In this document: piece by piece, positions 21,457 to 30,316 of the stretch
How positions within the stretch are numbered: position 1 is the first letter of the stretch
Layout of the letters: each line of letters begins with the position of its first letter
Source of the DNA: Siphonodentalium dalli
Lineage: Eukaryota > Mollusca > Scaphopoda > Gadilida > Siphonodentaliidae
DNA length: 64,000 bases
Assembly: GCA_032622095.1 (NCBI GenBank)
Contig: CP136061.1
Coordinates: 232,684,944 to 232,748,943, forward strand
Direction: 5' to 3'
Made by a program: the position numbers and the translations under genes
Notes under the pieces: model-generated
The model's database searches: none
What the model was told of the DNA's origin: nothing
What the model saw: the letters and a program-made list of their open reading frames with translations, nothing else

Positions 21457-21867
21457 TGTTTTATTGTTTTGTCAAACGCTCTTTAATTCAGTAAAACACA
21501 ATTTTTTTTCCCACACTGGATGTCCGGCAAAATTGACAAGAGAGAATCTGATGTATACATAACAGTGGGTAGCCATATATAATCACACGCTTTGTCGACT
21601 TGATGCTATCGCGTTACAAACCGTATCGGCAGTTTAATGTCGCGAAACACCTATTGAATTCAAATTTTACTACCTGTTGTCGACCACCGCCCATAAAGAT
21701 ATACCGTGCTAACCCATTACAAACTGTCACCTCTGTTTAATATGGCGGAACCAATCTAAAGCCAGTTGAATTAAAACATTTACCACATGGGGGGCGCGGA
21801 AGGGTGTTGATATATCGTGTAAATTTAAGTTTGCGGTAAAAAGAAGGATTTTATCGTGTTGAACAGA

Positions 21868-21886
21868 TAGTTCAACTATAAACATT
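21868..21886. repeat. 19-bp direct repeat, copy 1
   Basis: TAGTTCAACTATAAACATT occurs here and again exactly at 22,393-22,411, ending at the polymerase stop codon. The two copies bracket about 505 bp containing only the small plus-strand ORF. The first copy is also preceded by gttgaacagatagttcaac, an inverted repeat. Confidence 0.8.
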
Positions 21887-21896
21887 GGTAGAGGAC

Positions 21897-22097
21897 ATGA
21901 ATAGTGTTCGGGAACGATTGATCAGCGCGATAGAGTTGGACACAACACCATCATGGATTAGACGGCCTGCTGTTGCTCAATTTGTCGACGATAGTTTCGA
22001 CGAAACATTAGATGATGATCAATTCCATGACGCTCCTGCATGTGTAACATTGTTTTTTCTACTTAAAGGGAATGGAGGCCCACATGTTTTATTTTAG
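21897..22097 (+). CDS. small acidic plus-strand ORF, uncertain
   Basis: 66 codons from the ATG at 21,897. The first 45 residues look like coding sequence (RERLISAIELDTTPSW... with an acidic DDSFDETLDDDQFHD region). The last 18 are Phe/Leu/Gly-rich and look non-coding, so the true 3' end may be elsewhere. A textbook donor, cag|gtaagt, lies at 22,178-22,186 on the same strand after the stop. The ORF is divergent to the rest of the element and sits between the 19-bp repeats. No family recognised. Confidence 0.4.
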   Translation: MNSVRERLISAIELDTTPSWIRRPAVAQFVDDSFDETLDDDQFHDAPACVTLFFLLKGNGGPHVLF

Positions 22098-22410
22098 TGT
22101 GTTTTGTTTTTAAATCTAGTGTTGGCATTGTGAATTATATGCGGGGAATTATTTGCTACATGTGTTTTCTTAATAATCAGGTAAGTGAAATTTGTATATG
22201 TAAACATAACTGTTACATTTTTGTTTTGTTTTTATTCAGCATACTGTTTACTTCGCACATTTCAATGTAGATAATTGAAACACTCAAATGAGATATGTAT
22301 ATTATGGTAGAATCTACGCAAATTTTATTTCTTGTGCACGGAACAGGGATGATATATTGGTTAAGTATGTGGCAAATCTCATGTTTAACTGTTAGTTCAA
22401 CTATAAACAT
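22098..22410. other. Polinton intergenic region
   Basis: Non-coding between the small plus-strand ORF and the polymerase stop. Its notable features are the consensus splice donor at about 22,181 (plus strand) and the second 19-bp direct repeat at its right edge. Confidence 0.4.
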
Positions 22411-24432
22411 TCACACATATTTCTCGAAATAGTTACTTTCGTCAGGTCTTGTTCCATCTGTAATAATTGAAGGTGATTCTGGTAATAATAAATCTTTTAT
22501 GCTTTCCCAATCTTCATCTAGCGATGATAAATAACCAAATGGTTCAGTAGCATAATCTTTGATTATTCTGCGTTTATCTCCTGCTAATCTCATCGTTTTA
22601 GTCATGCGTTTTGAGTATATATGAAAATCTTTCGTCCTAACAAATTCGTTGGGAAAAACGGCTTGTAGACTGTTTTCCTCGCCTTTGACCAGTTTAGTCA
22701 TGTTGTCGAAATCGATATTGGCGTTAATCCATTTGCTGACATTAAATCCTTTGACCTTTATAACTTTACGACCAGATTCGGCGACTTCATAAGCGTATGA
22801 TTTTGATGCGGACGCGCAATACTTTTTTAATGTTAATTCACCTTGACATAAATCATTTTGTAGGTCTCCCAACATACAACCGTCGGGTAGATTAGGTCCA
22901 TTTTCTGTGTGAATCCAGATACACGAGTCAGTGTCCATATAAATTGCGCGATCGCCTATGGTTTCCAAATGTTCAAGCATTGTTATTCTGGCATATGCCG
23001 TTATAAATGAAGCTAAAATCACATTGTTATTTCTGTTTTGGTTTTCTTTTAATTGTTTATACGTGACATACATAATTTCTCCTTTATCAAATAATTTAAT
23101 ATTTTCAATTCTGATATCTTTGTTGGCCCATAACTTGAAATATTGTTCCGTATCTTTTAAAATTTTAGTGGAACTCATTTGATCGCGCATTGCTAATCTA
23201 CCGAATAAAGAGTTCATAATCAATTTCGCCATCATTCTCATCGTTGGATTTTCCTGCATTTTATATATATCTAGTTTTTGTCCAAATTTTTTGCCGTACT
23301 CCTCACAAAATTGCTGTTTTTGCTCCATAGTTTGAATATTTTGCGGGAACGGACTGGCATATGTTTTGAGACGATGGAAATATAATATAAACGGTTTAAA
23401 AATACCGCCAATTTTCTCATCGTTTTCCGGGTAATGCCATACTTGATATATATGAATAACTTTGTAACCACGCGCGATGGCATATTCTATTTCAGGAGTG
23501 CACCACACGCCATAAATTCGTCTCTGATTTTCATCGTGTTCGCATTGGTTTTGATTGTTGTCTACCATGCATTTATTACATAGACCGAAAACTAATTTTC
23601 CGCTTTTAAGTTTTATTGGTAATACTGGATATATTAAATTGTTTGGCGGTAATATCAGACATTCAATCAAACCAAAATAGTTTTCGATATCATTCAAATC
23701 GGGATTTTTTATTACGGTGGGGTGTCCTATAGGAAATTTTTTATTAAGCATCATGGCGGGGTACAATGAATTCACGTCTGAAAATCTTATACTAGCATTC
23801 GGATATCCGCACACGGTTCCATCTTCGTTTTTTTCAGCTAAATATTTGAAAACTTCGCACCTGCCGCCGAATAATGATTTACGAGGGTCCAATGTGCCAG
23901 AAACCGTAGCATTTTGAATAAATGTTTTGAATTCTAAATCAGTTTGTAATTGTTTTTCGTATTCGCATTCCCATATAGTTATCAGCGGAATATATTGTTT
24001 TATTTCTTGTTCTCTTTCCATCGTTTTCTGATATATATCGTTGTACGATCTTCTCTGTAGAGGATGAATTGCATTTCTATCTTTTTGTTTTATACACGTA
24101 TGACAATGATATTCGCACCCGTAAAATTCGAGTCCTATACCATTTATGCGATCATAACCATCTAGTCTATATTTTTCAAACAGAACATATTCTTGGGTTG
24201 AATTTCCTAAATATTGACATTGAAAACCCGTAGACTCTATATAATGAGCTATCCATAACAACGATTTGGTTGAATTAGCTTGTAACGGACATGAATTTAT
24301 GGCAATGGTATTTTCTGGCATAAACATTTTCCTAAAAATTCGAAATGATATAGATGGAAGGGTGACTCCCTCATTAAATGGATCCGTGTTACACGTTGTC
24401 GTAAATATTTCTCTGAATTTAGAGCAACACAT
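22411..24432 (-). CDS. POLB: protein-primed DNA polymerase B, polymerase domain
   Basis: 673 residues from the first ATG at 24,432. Palm motifs: A, SDVNSLYP (Asp about 219); B, KLIMNSLFG (Lys about 403, Asn 407, Gly 411); C, YMDTDS (Asp about 500 and 502). A FREIF...DPF and MPENTIAI region at the start corresponds to what normally follows exonuclease motif III. The usual exonuclease motifs (DFE, the middle YD motif, the YC..D motif) are not in this ORF. In Polintons this enzyme copies the element using a protein primer. The frame is open for a few codons upstream of the ATG, then meets TAG. The polymerase half looks intact, the proofreading half is gone. Confidence 0.9.
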   Translation of the reverse strand: MCCSKFREIFTTTCNTDPFNEGVTLPSISFRIFRKMFMPENTIAINSCPLQANSTKSLLWIAHYIESTGFQCQYLGNSTQEYVLFEKYRLDGYDRINGIGLEFYGCEYHCHTCIKQKDRNAIHPLQRRSYNDIYQKTMEREQEIKQYIPLITIWECEYEKQLQTDLEFKTFIQNATVSGTLDPRKSLFGGRCEVFKYLAEKNEDGTVCGYPNASIRFSDVNSLYPAMMLNKKFPIGHPTVIKNPDLNDIENYFGLIECLILPPNNLIYPVLPIKLKSGKLVFGLCNKCMVDNNQNQCEHDENQRRIYGVWCTPEIEYAIARGYKVIHIYQVWHYPENDEKIGGIFKPFILYFHRLKTYASPFPQNIQTMEQKQQFCEEYGKKFGQKLDIYKMQENPTMRMMAKLIMNSLFGRLAMRDQMSSTKILKDTEQYFKLWANKDIRIENIKLFDKGEIMYVTYKQLKENQNRNNNVILASFITAYARITMLEHLETIGDRAIYMDTDSCIWIHTENGPNLPDGCMLGDLQNDLCQGELTLKKYCASASKSYAYEVAESGRKVIKVKGFNVSKWINANIDFDNMTKLVKGEENSLQAVFPNEFVRTKDFHIYSKRMTKTMRLAGDKRRIIKDYATEPFGYLSSLDEDWESIKDLLLPESPSIITDGTRPDESNYFEKYV

Positions 24433-24525
24433 ATACTGTATAACATTGTTGCAAATAGTATCCTACAAACAAATCCAATCATGAAGTTTACCACTCGAGT
24501 CGGGGGACATGTGGTCTGCGACCTT
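24433..24525 (-). other. gap where the polymerase exonuclease region should be
   Basis: Only about 93 bp separate the two polymerase ORFs, whereas related polymerases have several hundred residues there (further zinc clusters and the 3'-5' exonuclease). On the minus strand a donor-like ggtaaac and an acceptor-like ttgtttgtag lie about 30 bp apart directly before the second ORF. This could be the scar of a deletion between intron-like sites, or chance. Confidence 0.6.
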
Positions 24526-25596
24526 TTATTTATACTTAGTGCAGACATGGTTCAGAATATGATTTTCGAGACATTTTTTGGATTTGCACACAATTTCACA
24601 CGTATCGCATTTAACAGCTGTAAATGGATCAAAATTGCAAGGTAATTCACCGTAGCAGAATTTACATATTTTGGCGCAATTATGTGATTTCACATAAATT
24701 TTACCACATATTTGACAAGTATGTTTATTCTTTAAAATTTTCAATACATCTCCGTTTTTCATTAACCAATAATGTTTGTTATGATATATAATATAAATAT
24801 TAACTGTAGCTGTATATTCTCCTTTCCATATTATTCTATCGCAATTGTCTTTGACGATTATACACATTTCGTTTTGTATGAAATTTTGTATTTTTTGAAC
24901 ATCGGATAGATCGCATGGTGATGATATATCTATTTCAGCTTCATGAGATAGCTTTATAGCTTGTTTGTTTCTATACTTGGAATTATATTTTCTGCGTGCG
25001 TTGGTAAAATTTCTAACATTTCTGATATATAATTCGTCATCTTTGTTGGCTGGTATTTTAATCATTTCTCTCGCCATAACGATGCACATAGGTAAACATA
25101 AATTGTCGGTACACTCTCCTGCACATTCTGGCATTGTGATAATTAAGTTCGATGATGTAAACTTCTGATTCATCGCTTTAATTCGACCAGAACCCATAGG
25201 AATATATGCTATCGTTATATCCATAATAATAGTTCCGTCAATACGAAATTCTTGTTTGCTCTGTTGAATCGATTCAATTTTATTAATAATATCTTTTCCT
25301 TTGATAGTATCTTTTTGAAAATCAACCCATAAATCTAGGTCTAATGTTGGATGACTCAAAGTTAATCTAACATATCTCTGTCCCCATTGCTCAAAATCAT
25401 ACTCTGGTGCAACATTCTCGAGAATATCGTCAAATAATTGTTCTATATCTTGTGTTTCTAATATATCTGGTAAATTGATAAATTTTAAACTATAAACTTT
25501 GTTAGTGACTTTGAACTTTTTGGAACGAATTTCTCTCGTTTTTGTGATCTCATAAAACGGTCCCGGCTGTATATTTAAGGCATCTTCCGTAGCCAT
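24526..25596 (-). CDS. POLB: DNA polymerase B, N-terminal region with zinc cluster
   Basis: 356 residues from the ATG at 25,596; the upstream in-frame codons start only at a TTG. The sequence follows the N-terminal part of Polinton polymerases: a YVRLTLSHPTLDLDLWVDF block, a SKQEFRIDG block with YIPMGSGRIK, then a Cys/His-rich segment from about residue 290 (CQICGKIY..SHNC..ICKFC, CDTCEIVCKSKKC, H...H.C). It stops right where further zinc pairs and the exonuclease would begin. Alone it lacks catalytic motifs. A truncated N-terminal protein or a broken gene are both possible. Confidence 0.8.
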   Translation of the reverse strand: MATEDALNIQPGPFYEITKTREIRSKKFKVTNKVYSLKFINLPDILETQDIEQLFDDILENVAPEYDFEQWGQRYVRLTLSHPTLDLDLWVDFQKDTIKGKDIINKIESIQQSKQEFRIDGTIIMDITIAYIPMGSGRIKAMNQKFTSSNLIITMPECAGECTDNLCLPMCIVMAREMIKIPANKDDELYIRNVRNFTNARRKYNSKYRNKQAIKLSHEAEIDISSPCDLSDVQKIQNFIQNEMCIIVKDNCDRIIWKGEYTATVNIYIIYHNKHYWLMKNGDVLKILKNKHTCQICGKIYVKSHNCAKICKFCYGELPCNFDPFTAVKCDTCEIVCKSKKCLENHILNHVCTKYK

Positions 25597-25626
25597 TATT
25601 GCGACAATATGGAATCTGAAAGGCAA

Positions 25627-26265
25627 ATTTATGGGACTTTAATTTAGGTTATGATTAGGGATAAAGTAGAGAGCTTTGATGATATAGATGAATCAGTATA
25701 TATAAAAAAGCTTTTGAATACATTTTCCCGAAAGATTCGGTTAATATAAATATGCCCAAAGACGTGAATGGCGCTAACTTCAATAACTTTTATGAAAATT
25801 AGTTACCCGGATTTTTTTATTCTGATGAATACGTGTATTATATATCGTTTGTAATTTGCCACTTTGCGATTAAATGCTGATTATAAGACGAAAATAAAAA
25901 AATAAAATAAAAAAAAAGACTTACCTTTTAAATCTGTAATTCTTTAAAGCGTGCACCTTAATAAATGCTTTAATTCTATTCAGCTTATATAGAGATGGAC
26001 TTGGCGCCATTAATTCTATCTAGTTCTATTTTAGGTAATTTAAACATTAAATTTGTCAGATATTAATGTGTTCTAGTTTTTTGGAACGTTGAACAAATAC
26101 TCAGGTGTTGTTTATATGAAACTATGTTGTTTTTAAAAACATATCTATAATCCTTTCATTGAAATGCTTATTGGTAACTATGTAAGATATTCTGTTAATA
26201 TCTTTTATGATAATGATTAATGACATTTTTTTTTATTGCTTTCTTGACATGACATCTTGATGTCA
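25627..26265. other. Polinton non-coding region upstream of the polymerase
   Basis: AT-rich, with no long frame. A plus-strand gtatatataaaa (about 25,696-25,707) could be a TATA box but leads to no convincing ORF. Promoter elements for the leftward polymerase gene would be expected here. Confidence 0.3.
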
Positions 26266-26273
26266 TATATAAA
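26266..26273 (+). promoter_or_regulatory. TATA box of the plus-strand spliced gene
   Basis: TATATAAA lies 112 bp before the ATG at 26,385, so a start site about 30 bp downstream (near 26,297) would leave a short leader. Assigned from sequence and position only. Confidence 0.45.
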
Positions 26274-26384
26274 TTATGTGGTATTTAACTGGATAAATTA
26301 ATTGCTTTTCGTTTACTTTATAAGAGTTTGTTGGAGTTTGGGCGTCTTTTGCTTACAATTTTTTCGAAATTTAAACTAGGAATT

Positions 26385-26580
26385 ATGGAACCTTATTATT
26401 TTGCATTTTCACAAATTATAAGAATTATTCATTTTTTGAATGTTGTTCGCGTTGAATATGAGTTTAAACAGCAGCGGTTGCAATATTATAGGCGAGAATT
26501 TGTAGACGCTTGGGTACGCTACTGCGACGGGGATTTGACTGCGGACACCATTTTGGATAGAATTTATGATTTAATAATAG
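26385..26580 (+). CDS. unknown Polinton gene, exon 1
   Basis: The ATG at 26,385 opens 65 codons plus one base, ending at ATAG|GTAAGT (intron from 26,581). The protein part is helical-looking, aromatic- and charge-rich (IIRIIHFLNVVRVEYEFKQQ, then REFVDAWVRYCDGDLTADTI). The intron is phase 1, 233 bp (26,581-26,813), and ends at a tract of T's plus cag. Joining to the next exon keeps the frame. It is the only clear rightward gene of the element, beside the right terminal repeat. No family recognised. Confidence 0.65.
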
Positions 26581-26813
26581 GTAAGTTATTATTTAATTGA
26601 TTTCCATTATTTTTGATACATTCTTTGTTTTCACAGATATATATTTTTTTTTTATCGTGTGAAATTATAGGTTTTGATGTATTATTGCATTTTAAAGTAT
26701 ATTTATATCGAATTAGTTTTGATAAAAATAAATTAGGAGCTTTACGATAAATATTTTATATTTAAATATAGATTAATTACTATTGTTTACAGATATATAT
26801 ATATTTTTTTCAG

Positions 26814-27115
26814 TTGAATGTTCTTGTCTATCCGAATTAAGGATGAAAAACTTTCGTCTTTCTTGCCTACTGATTCAGAAGGCTGCTGGGTGGATTTCAT
26901 TGTATGACCCATTAATACCTGATGGGACTTTAGTGAACAATGAAAGACATTCAGCAGTAATGCGAATGGAGAATAATATCTGGCCTGCGGCAAATAGGAT
27001 CAGAAGACGATACAGACCATACAACGTACACCATAGGCGACGAAACTCATCATCTACGGATGAGCAGACATCAACTGACGATATTAGACCGAGCAAATCA
27101 CCCGTAGAGGAATAA
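26814..27115 (+). CDS. unknown Polinton gene, exon 2
   Basis: Starts after attttttttcag (26,811-26,813) and runs 302 nt to a TAA at 27,113-27,115; with exon 1 it encodes about 165 residues. This part has a KAAGWISLYDPLIPDGT block, then a strongly basic run (RIRRRYRP...HHRRR), and an acidic/Ser-Thr-rich tail. A basic segment next to an acidic tail could suit nucleic-acid binding or a regulator, which is inference only. The stop lies about 35 bp before the right terminal repeat. Confidence 0.65.
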
Positions 27116-27149
27116 TGTATTTATATATTTTATTGTTATGTTTGTTATC

Positions 27150-27640
27150 ATTAATAATCATTATAGGAACTAAAGTGTGAAGGGTTCCACATTTCGTTTT
27201 CTACGAGACTCTGTAATATCGAGTTTTATGAGATCGAATAGTGTTACCTACAAATCTACATTAACGAAGAAACAGTTCCGAAACTAACAAATATTCCATG
27301 TGTTTTAGCCTTGTGGTTTTTTACATGCACGAGGTTATTCACTAGCGAATAATTCATCTCATTTAGGACTATCCTATCATAACTAACCTACATATCAATA
27401 CATGTATTCAATCATGCGTACTAATCCTTCAAATAGTTACTAGTTAGCCTGACTATATCATCTGCCTAGAAATAGTTTGCTTTACTATACCATCTGCCTA
27501 GAAATAGTTTGCTTACTATACCATCTGCCTAGAAATAGTTTACTTACTATAACCATCTGCCTAGAAATAGTTTGCTTAGTATGACTTACAATACCTTTAA
27601 TTCTATAGAGTATACGAATTAGATATTCATATACACTACT
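27150..27640 (-). repeat. Polinton right terminal inverted repeat
   Basis: Mirror of 14,520-15,010, including the 31-bp units (at about 27,465-27,575). It ends ...TATACACTACT at 27,640, followed by TATGAA at 27,641-27,646. Confidence 0.92.
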
Positions 27641-27960
27641 TATGAAGTATTCAGTTTTCAGTGAAGTATACTAAATACAGCATGTCTTGTCGTGGACGTT
27701 GTGCATGGGTGAAGTATACCCACCCGACTGGGAAATATAGTAATATACCCACGTATATTCAACTCCAAGCCATGCTCTATTTATTAAACATAGATTGCTC
27801 CTAAAATAAGTAACTGGGGCCATAATGGCACACAATGCGACAAAACTCTCCGTGAAAACTTTAGTATTGTTCATGCCGCTGTCAGTTCTTGTCAGTCTTC
27901 TTCCTGCTTGTCCGCAATGAATGTTGGTTGAATCGAATATTTCTTTTATCATGTCTTTGC

Positions 27961-28163
27961 TCATAGCTGACACATGTATTTGTGAGTCTTGTAGCAGAGC
28001 CTATCTCTCATTCCATAAGCTGTGGCGTAATTTATCCACACACAGTCCTCAGCATTGCCGTCTGGATCGCCTCCATGCCAATCCTCAAATGGTAACGGCT
28101 TGCCATCCCATGTATACATTGTGTCATTGCCATATATATCAAACCCATCAATCCACAATCCAA
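27961..28163 (-). CDS. C-type lectin domain gene, last exon
   Basis: Begins after ttattgcag (acceptor 28,165-28,164) and ends at TGA 27,963-27,961. It encodes the second half of a C-type lectin domain: GLWIDGFD, then TWDGKPLPFEDW, a GGDPDGNAEDCVWIN block at the calcium/sugar-binding site, and LCYKTHKYMC with the closing cysteines. The usual EPN or QPD triplet reads DPD here, so sugar specificity cannot be read off. By family knowledge the product is a secreted or surface carbohydrate-binding protein, often used in defence or shell matrix. The phase-1 acceptor matches the donor of the exon at 30,119. Confidence 0.85.
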
Positions 28164-28235
28164 CTGCAATAAAGAACAGGATATTTCATTTGTTTCCATA
28201 TTTTATTAACCCTTTACCCAACAGAAGGACCCTGT

Positions 28236-28304
28236 GCCAATGCATTCTCTTATATATGCGAGTCGACCATAGGTCGCCTCGCATATATATGAGAATGCAT
28301 TGGC
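28236..28304. repeat. 69-bp palindrome (hairpin a, MITE copy 1)
   Basis: gccaatgcattctcttatat...gagaatgcattggc with an inner cgacc-ata-ggtcg, so almost the whole segment can pair with itself. Confidence 0.9.
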
Positions 28305-28383
28305 TTAACACATTAAAAATTATAAAATTGTTAAAGAATGTAAGAAAAAATGGTAAAAAGTGTTAAAAAAAGATTTTTTTTAG

Positions 28384-28452
28384 GCCAATGCATTCTCTTA
28401 TATATGCGAGGCGACCTATGGTCGACTCGCATATATAAGAGAATGCATTGGC
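28384..28452. repeat. 69-bp palindrome (hairpin b, MITE copy 1)
   Basis: Same arms as hairpin a. The centre is the reverse complement of hairpin a's centre, so the two palindromes are also inverted relative to each other. Confidence 0.9.
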
Positions 28453-28605
28453 ACAGGGCATAACTGTAACTATCACAATGTGGTCAAGGAGCCGGTTCCA
28501 ATGATATCCATATTTGTATGGTTCTATTGAGACAGACCGAAGATATTTTAGGCTGTTGAAGCTTTATTTGGCCGGTTGTGGCCGGTTTGTTGGGTAAAGG
28601 GTTAA

Positions 28606-29300
28606 ACTTGTTCTTGACTAGAATTTGCAATCATACTGGGATAGAGAACATCTATAGACTTATATATTTGAACATGTGTGTCTGTCCGCTATGCCAATTA
28701 ACGGTGAACCATCACGAGAGCTCCAACTTTACGACGAAGCTACTGGTTCAGATTATAAATTATAAAGTGACGCTTTCGGAATTCGATGATTTTTTTGTCG
28801 CCTATATTCGCCGAACTTATAGATCGTCATACACATGACATGGGAGATCTTAAGGTGTCGTTTAAAGATACATATGTAGCACCGCCCGCCGATTGCGAGT
28901 CAGGGACGGGGTTGATGTAGGGGTGCCAAACTTAATCAAAACTAAAATATAGTCCTCCCCGTGATATATGTAATATAATGGTGTGTTTAAATATTCCTAA
29001 TTAGTGGCGACGTCTGTGTCGATTTGACACCTATTTTGTTTTGTTTTTTGTTGACTTTGTTAATTTTCAGCTTACTAGGCGAAAGAAAAAGGTAAAAACG
29101 GTTTAATCACTATCATTCATATGTCACACCATTGCGAAAACACACAAAATAATCCATCATTTTATCAACATAATTGGTGTATGTATCTAATGTGCTGCAT
29201 ACTCATCACTTGTACCAGAATTAATGGTATAGTTTTAGAATTGAGTGAATAGTGTAAGTTTGTAATATCATTTCAAGAATTTCAAACAGGCTTTGTGGCT
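28606..29300. other. lectin intron between the two MITEs
   Basis: Non-coding intron sequence with no further repeat or gene recognised. Confidence 0.4.
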
Positions 29301-29304
29301 TTAA

Positions 29305-29696
29305 CCCTTTACCCAACAGAAGGGCCCTGTGCCAATGCATTCTCTTATATATGCGAGTCGACCATAGGTCGCCTTGCGTATATAAGAGAATGCATTGGCT
29401 TAACACATTAAAAATTATAAAATTGTTAAAGAATGTAAGAAAAAATGGTAAAAAGTGTTAAAAACATATTTTTTTTAGGCCAATGCATTCTCTTATATAT
29501 GCGAGGCGACCTATGGTCGACTCGCATATATAAGAGAATGCATTGGCACAGGGCATAACTGTAACTATCACAATGTGGTCAAGGAGCCGGTTCCAATGAT
29601 ATCCATATGTGTATGGTTCTATTGAGACAGACCGAAGATATTTTAGGCTGTTGAAGCTTTATTTGGCCGGTTGTGGCCGGTTTGTTGGGTAAAGGG
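29305..29696. mobile_element. 392-bp TTAA (piggyBac-type) MITE, copy 2
   Basis: Same length, ends and orientation as the copy at 28,210, with TTAA at 29,301-29,304 and 29,697-29,700. Palindromes are at 29,331-29,399 and 29,479-29,547. Only a handful of differences from copy 1 are visible by eye, mostly in the first palindrome and the spacer, which implies recent insertion or gene conversion. Confidence 0.88.
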
Positions 29697-30118
29697 TTAA
29701 AACGAAGGATCTGCCAATTGATTACCAAGTTCGAGATGCTGAACTCAATGTTGACAGTTGATGTGTTTCGTTTGGGTATCGCTACCCACTTACGCGTCTC
29801 ACAGAGAGATAGTTTTATTCCTCCATGTCAGAAGATAATATGTTACAATGAGTGTACAAATATACATTACATAATATCACATTATAAAATATATATAATG
29901 GCAATTCATTCCCGATTATCATAGGAATTTAGTTGATATGCGAAATGCCTCTGCACAACACGGTACTAAAGCAGACACAATGTCTAAACGGTTGTTCCTC
30001 GTCACAAATGGGGTGCATTTCCAAGCGTATAGATCCACCGAAACAGTATGCTAGAATCCTATCCCTTCAAACGGACAAGCCAGGGATGTTGCCATGGTGG
30101 AATTTGCAACACACTTAC

Positions 30119-30316
30119 TTGTGCCATGTCCAAGTGTAGTCATTAAGAGTTCTAATCCATCTAGCATTTCTCTGCTTTCTATTGTAATAAGATGGGCACC
30201 ACTAGCTGCGCAGTCATTCATCGCTGTGTCCCTATTCACGGAGACATCGTGGAATCCCAGGCAATATTCCAGGCCACCCAGTCTGTATGTGCCGAAACCT
30301 TCACTATTGTGACACT
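30119..30316 (-). CDS. C-type lectin domain gene, internal exon
   Basis: 198 nt with phase 1 at both ends: acceptor ctatctttccag (30,318-30,317), donor gtaagt (30,118-30,113). It encodes the first half of the lectin domain: C..SEGFGTYRLGGLEYCL, then MNDCAASGAHLITIES, the usual CxxxGAHLvtI block. Joining to 28,163 reads through in frame to the WIDG strand. An upstream exon with the signal peptide should exist beyond 30,316 but I could not identify it. Both halves are intact, so this may be a working gene. Confidence 0.85.

Larger units (their letters stand above)
14520..27640. mobile_element. complete Polinton (Maverick) element, 13,121 bp
   Basis: The ends read 5'-AGTAGTGTATA...TATACACTACT-3', with the 5'-AG/CT-3' termini typical of Polintons, inverted repeats of about 490 bp and a perfect 6-bp TATGAA duplication. 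Inside are the Polinton core genes: DNA polymerase B, integrase, packaging ATPase, adenain-type protease and two capsid proteins. Nearly all genes run on the minus strand; one spliced gene at the right end, and perhaps one small ORF at 21.9 kb, run on the plus strand. Most ORFs are intact. The polymerase is the exception, because its exonuclease region is missing. Polintons are virus-like self-synthesising transposons; this copy looks young but probably cannot replicate alone. Confidence 0.95.
28210..28601. mobile_element. 392-bp TTAA (piggyBac-type) MITE, copy 1
   Basis: Ends are ccctttacccaaca and tgttgggtaaaggg, flanked by TTAA on both sides (28,206-28,209 and 28,602-28,605), as for piggyBac-type elements. 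Inside are two 69-bp palindromes with gccaatgcattctcttatat arms, and a second inverted pair, ccctgtgcc/ggcacaggg, around them. No coding capacity. It lies in the lectin intron and is nearly identical to the copy at 29,305. Confidence 0.88.

Noticed and set aside
24297-24548. ORF across the polymerase gap
   Set aside because: It overlaps the polymerase frame out of register and shows no polymerase or exonuclease motif, so it does not fill the missing domain.
28384-28452. CRISPR-like repeat array from the recurring 69-bp palindromes
   Set aside because: This is metazoan DNA. The copies come in inverted pairs inside mobile elements, with no regular spacers.
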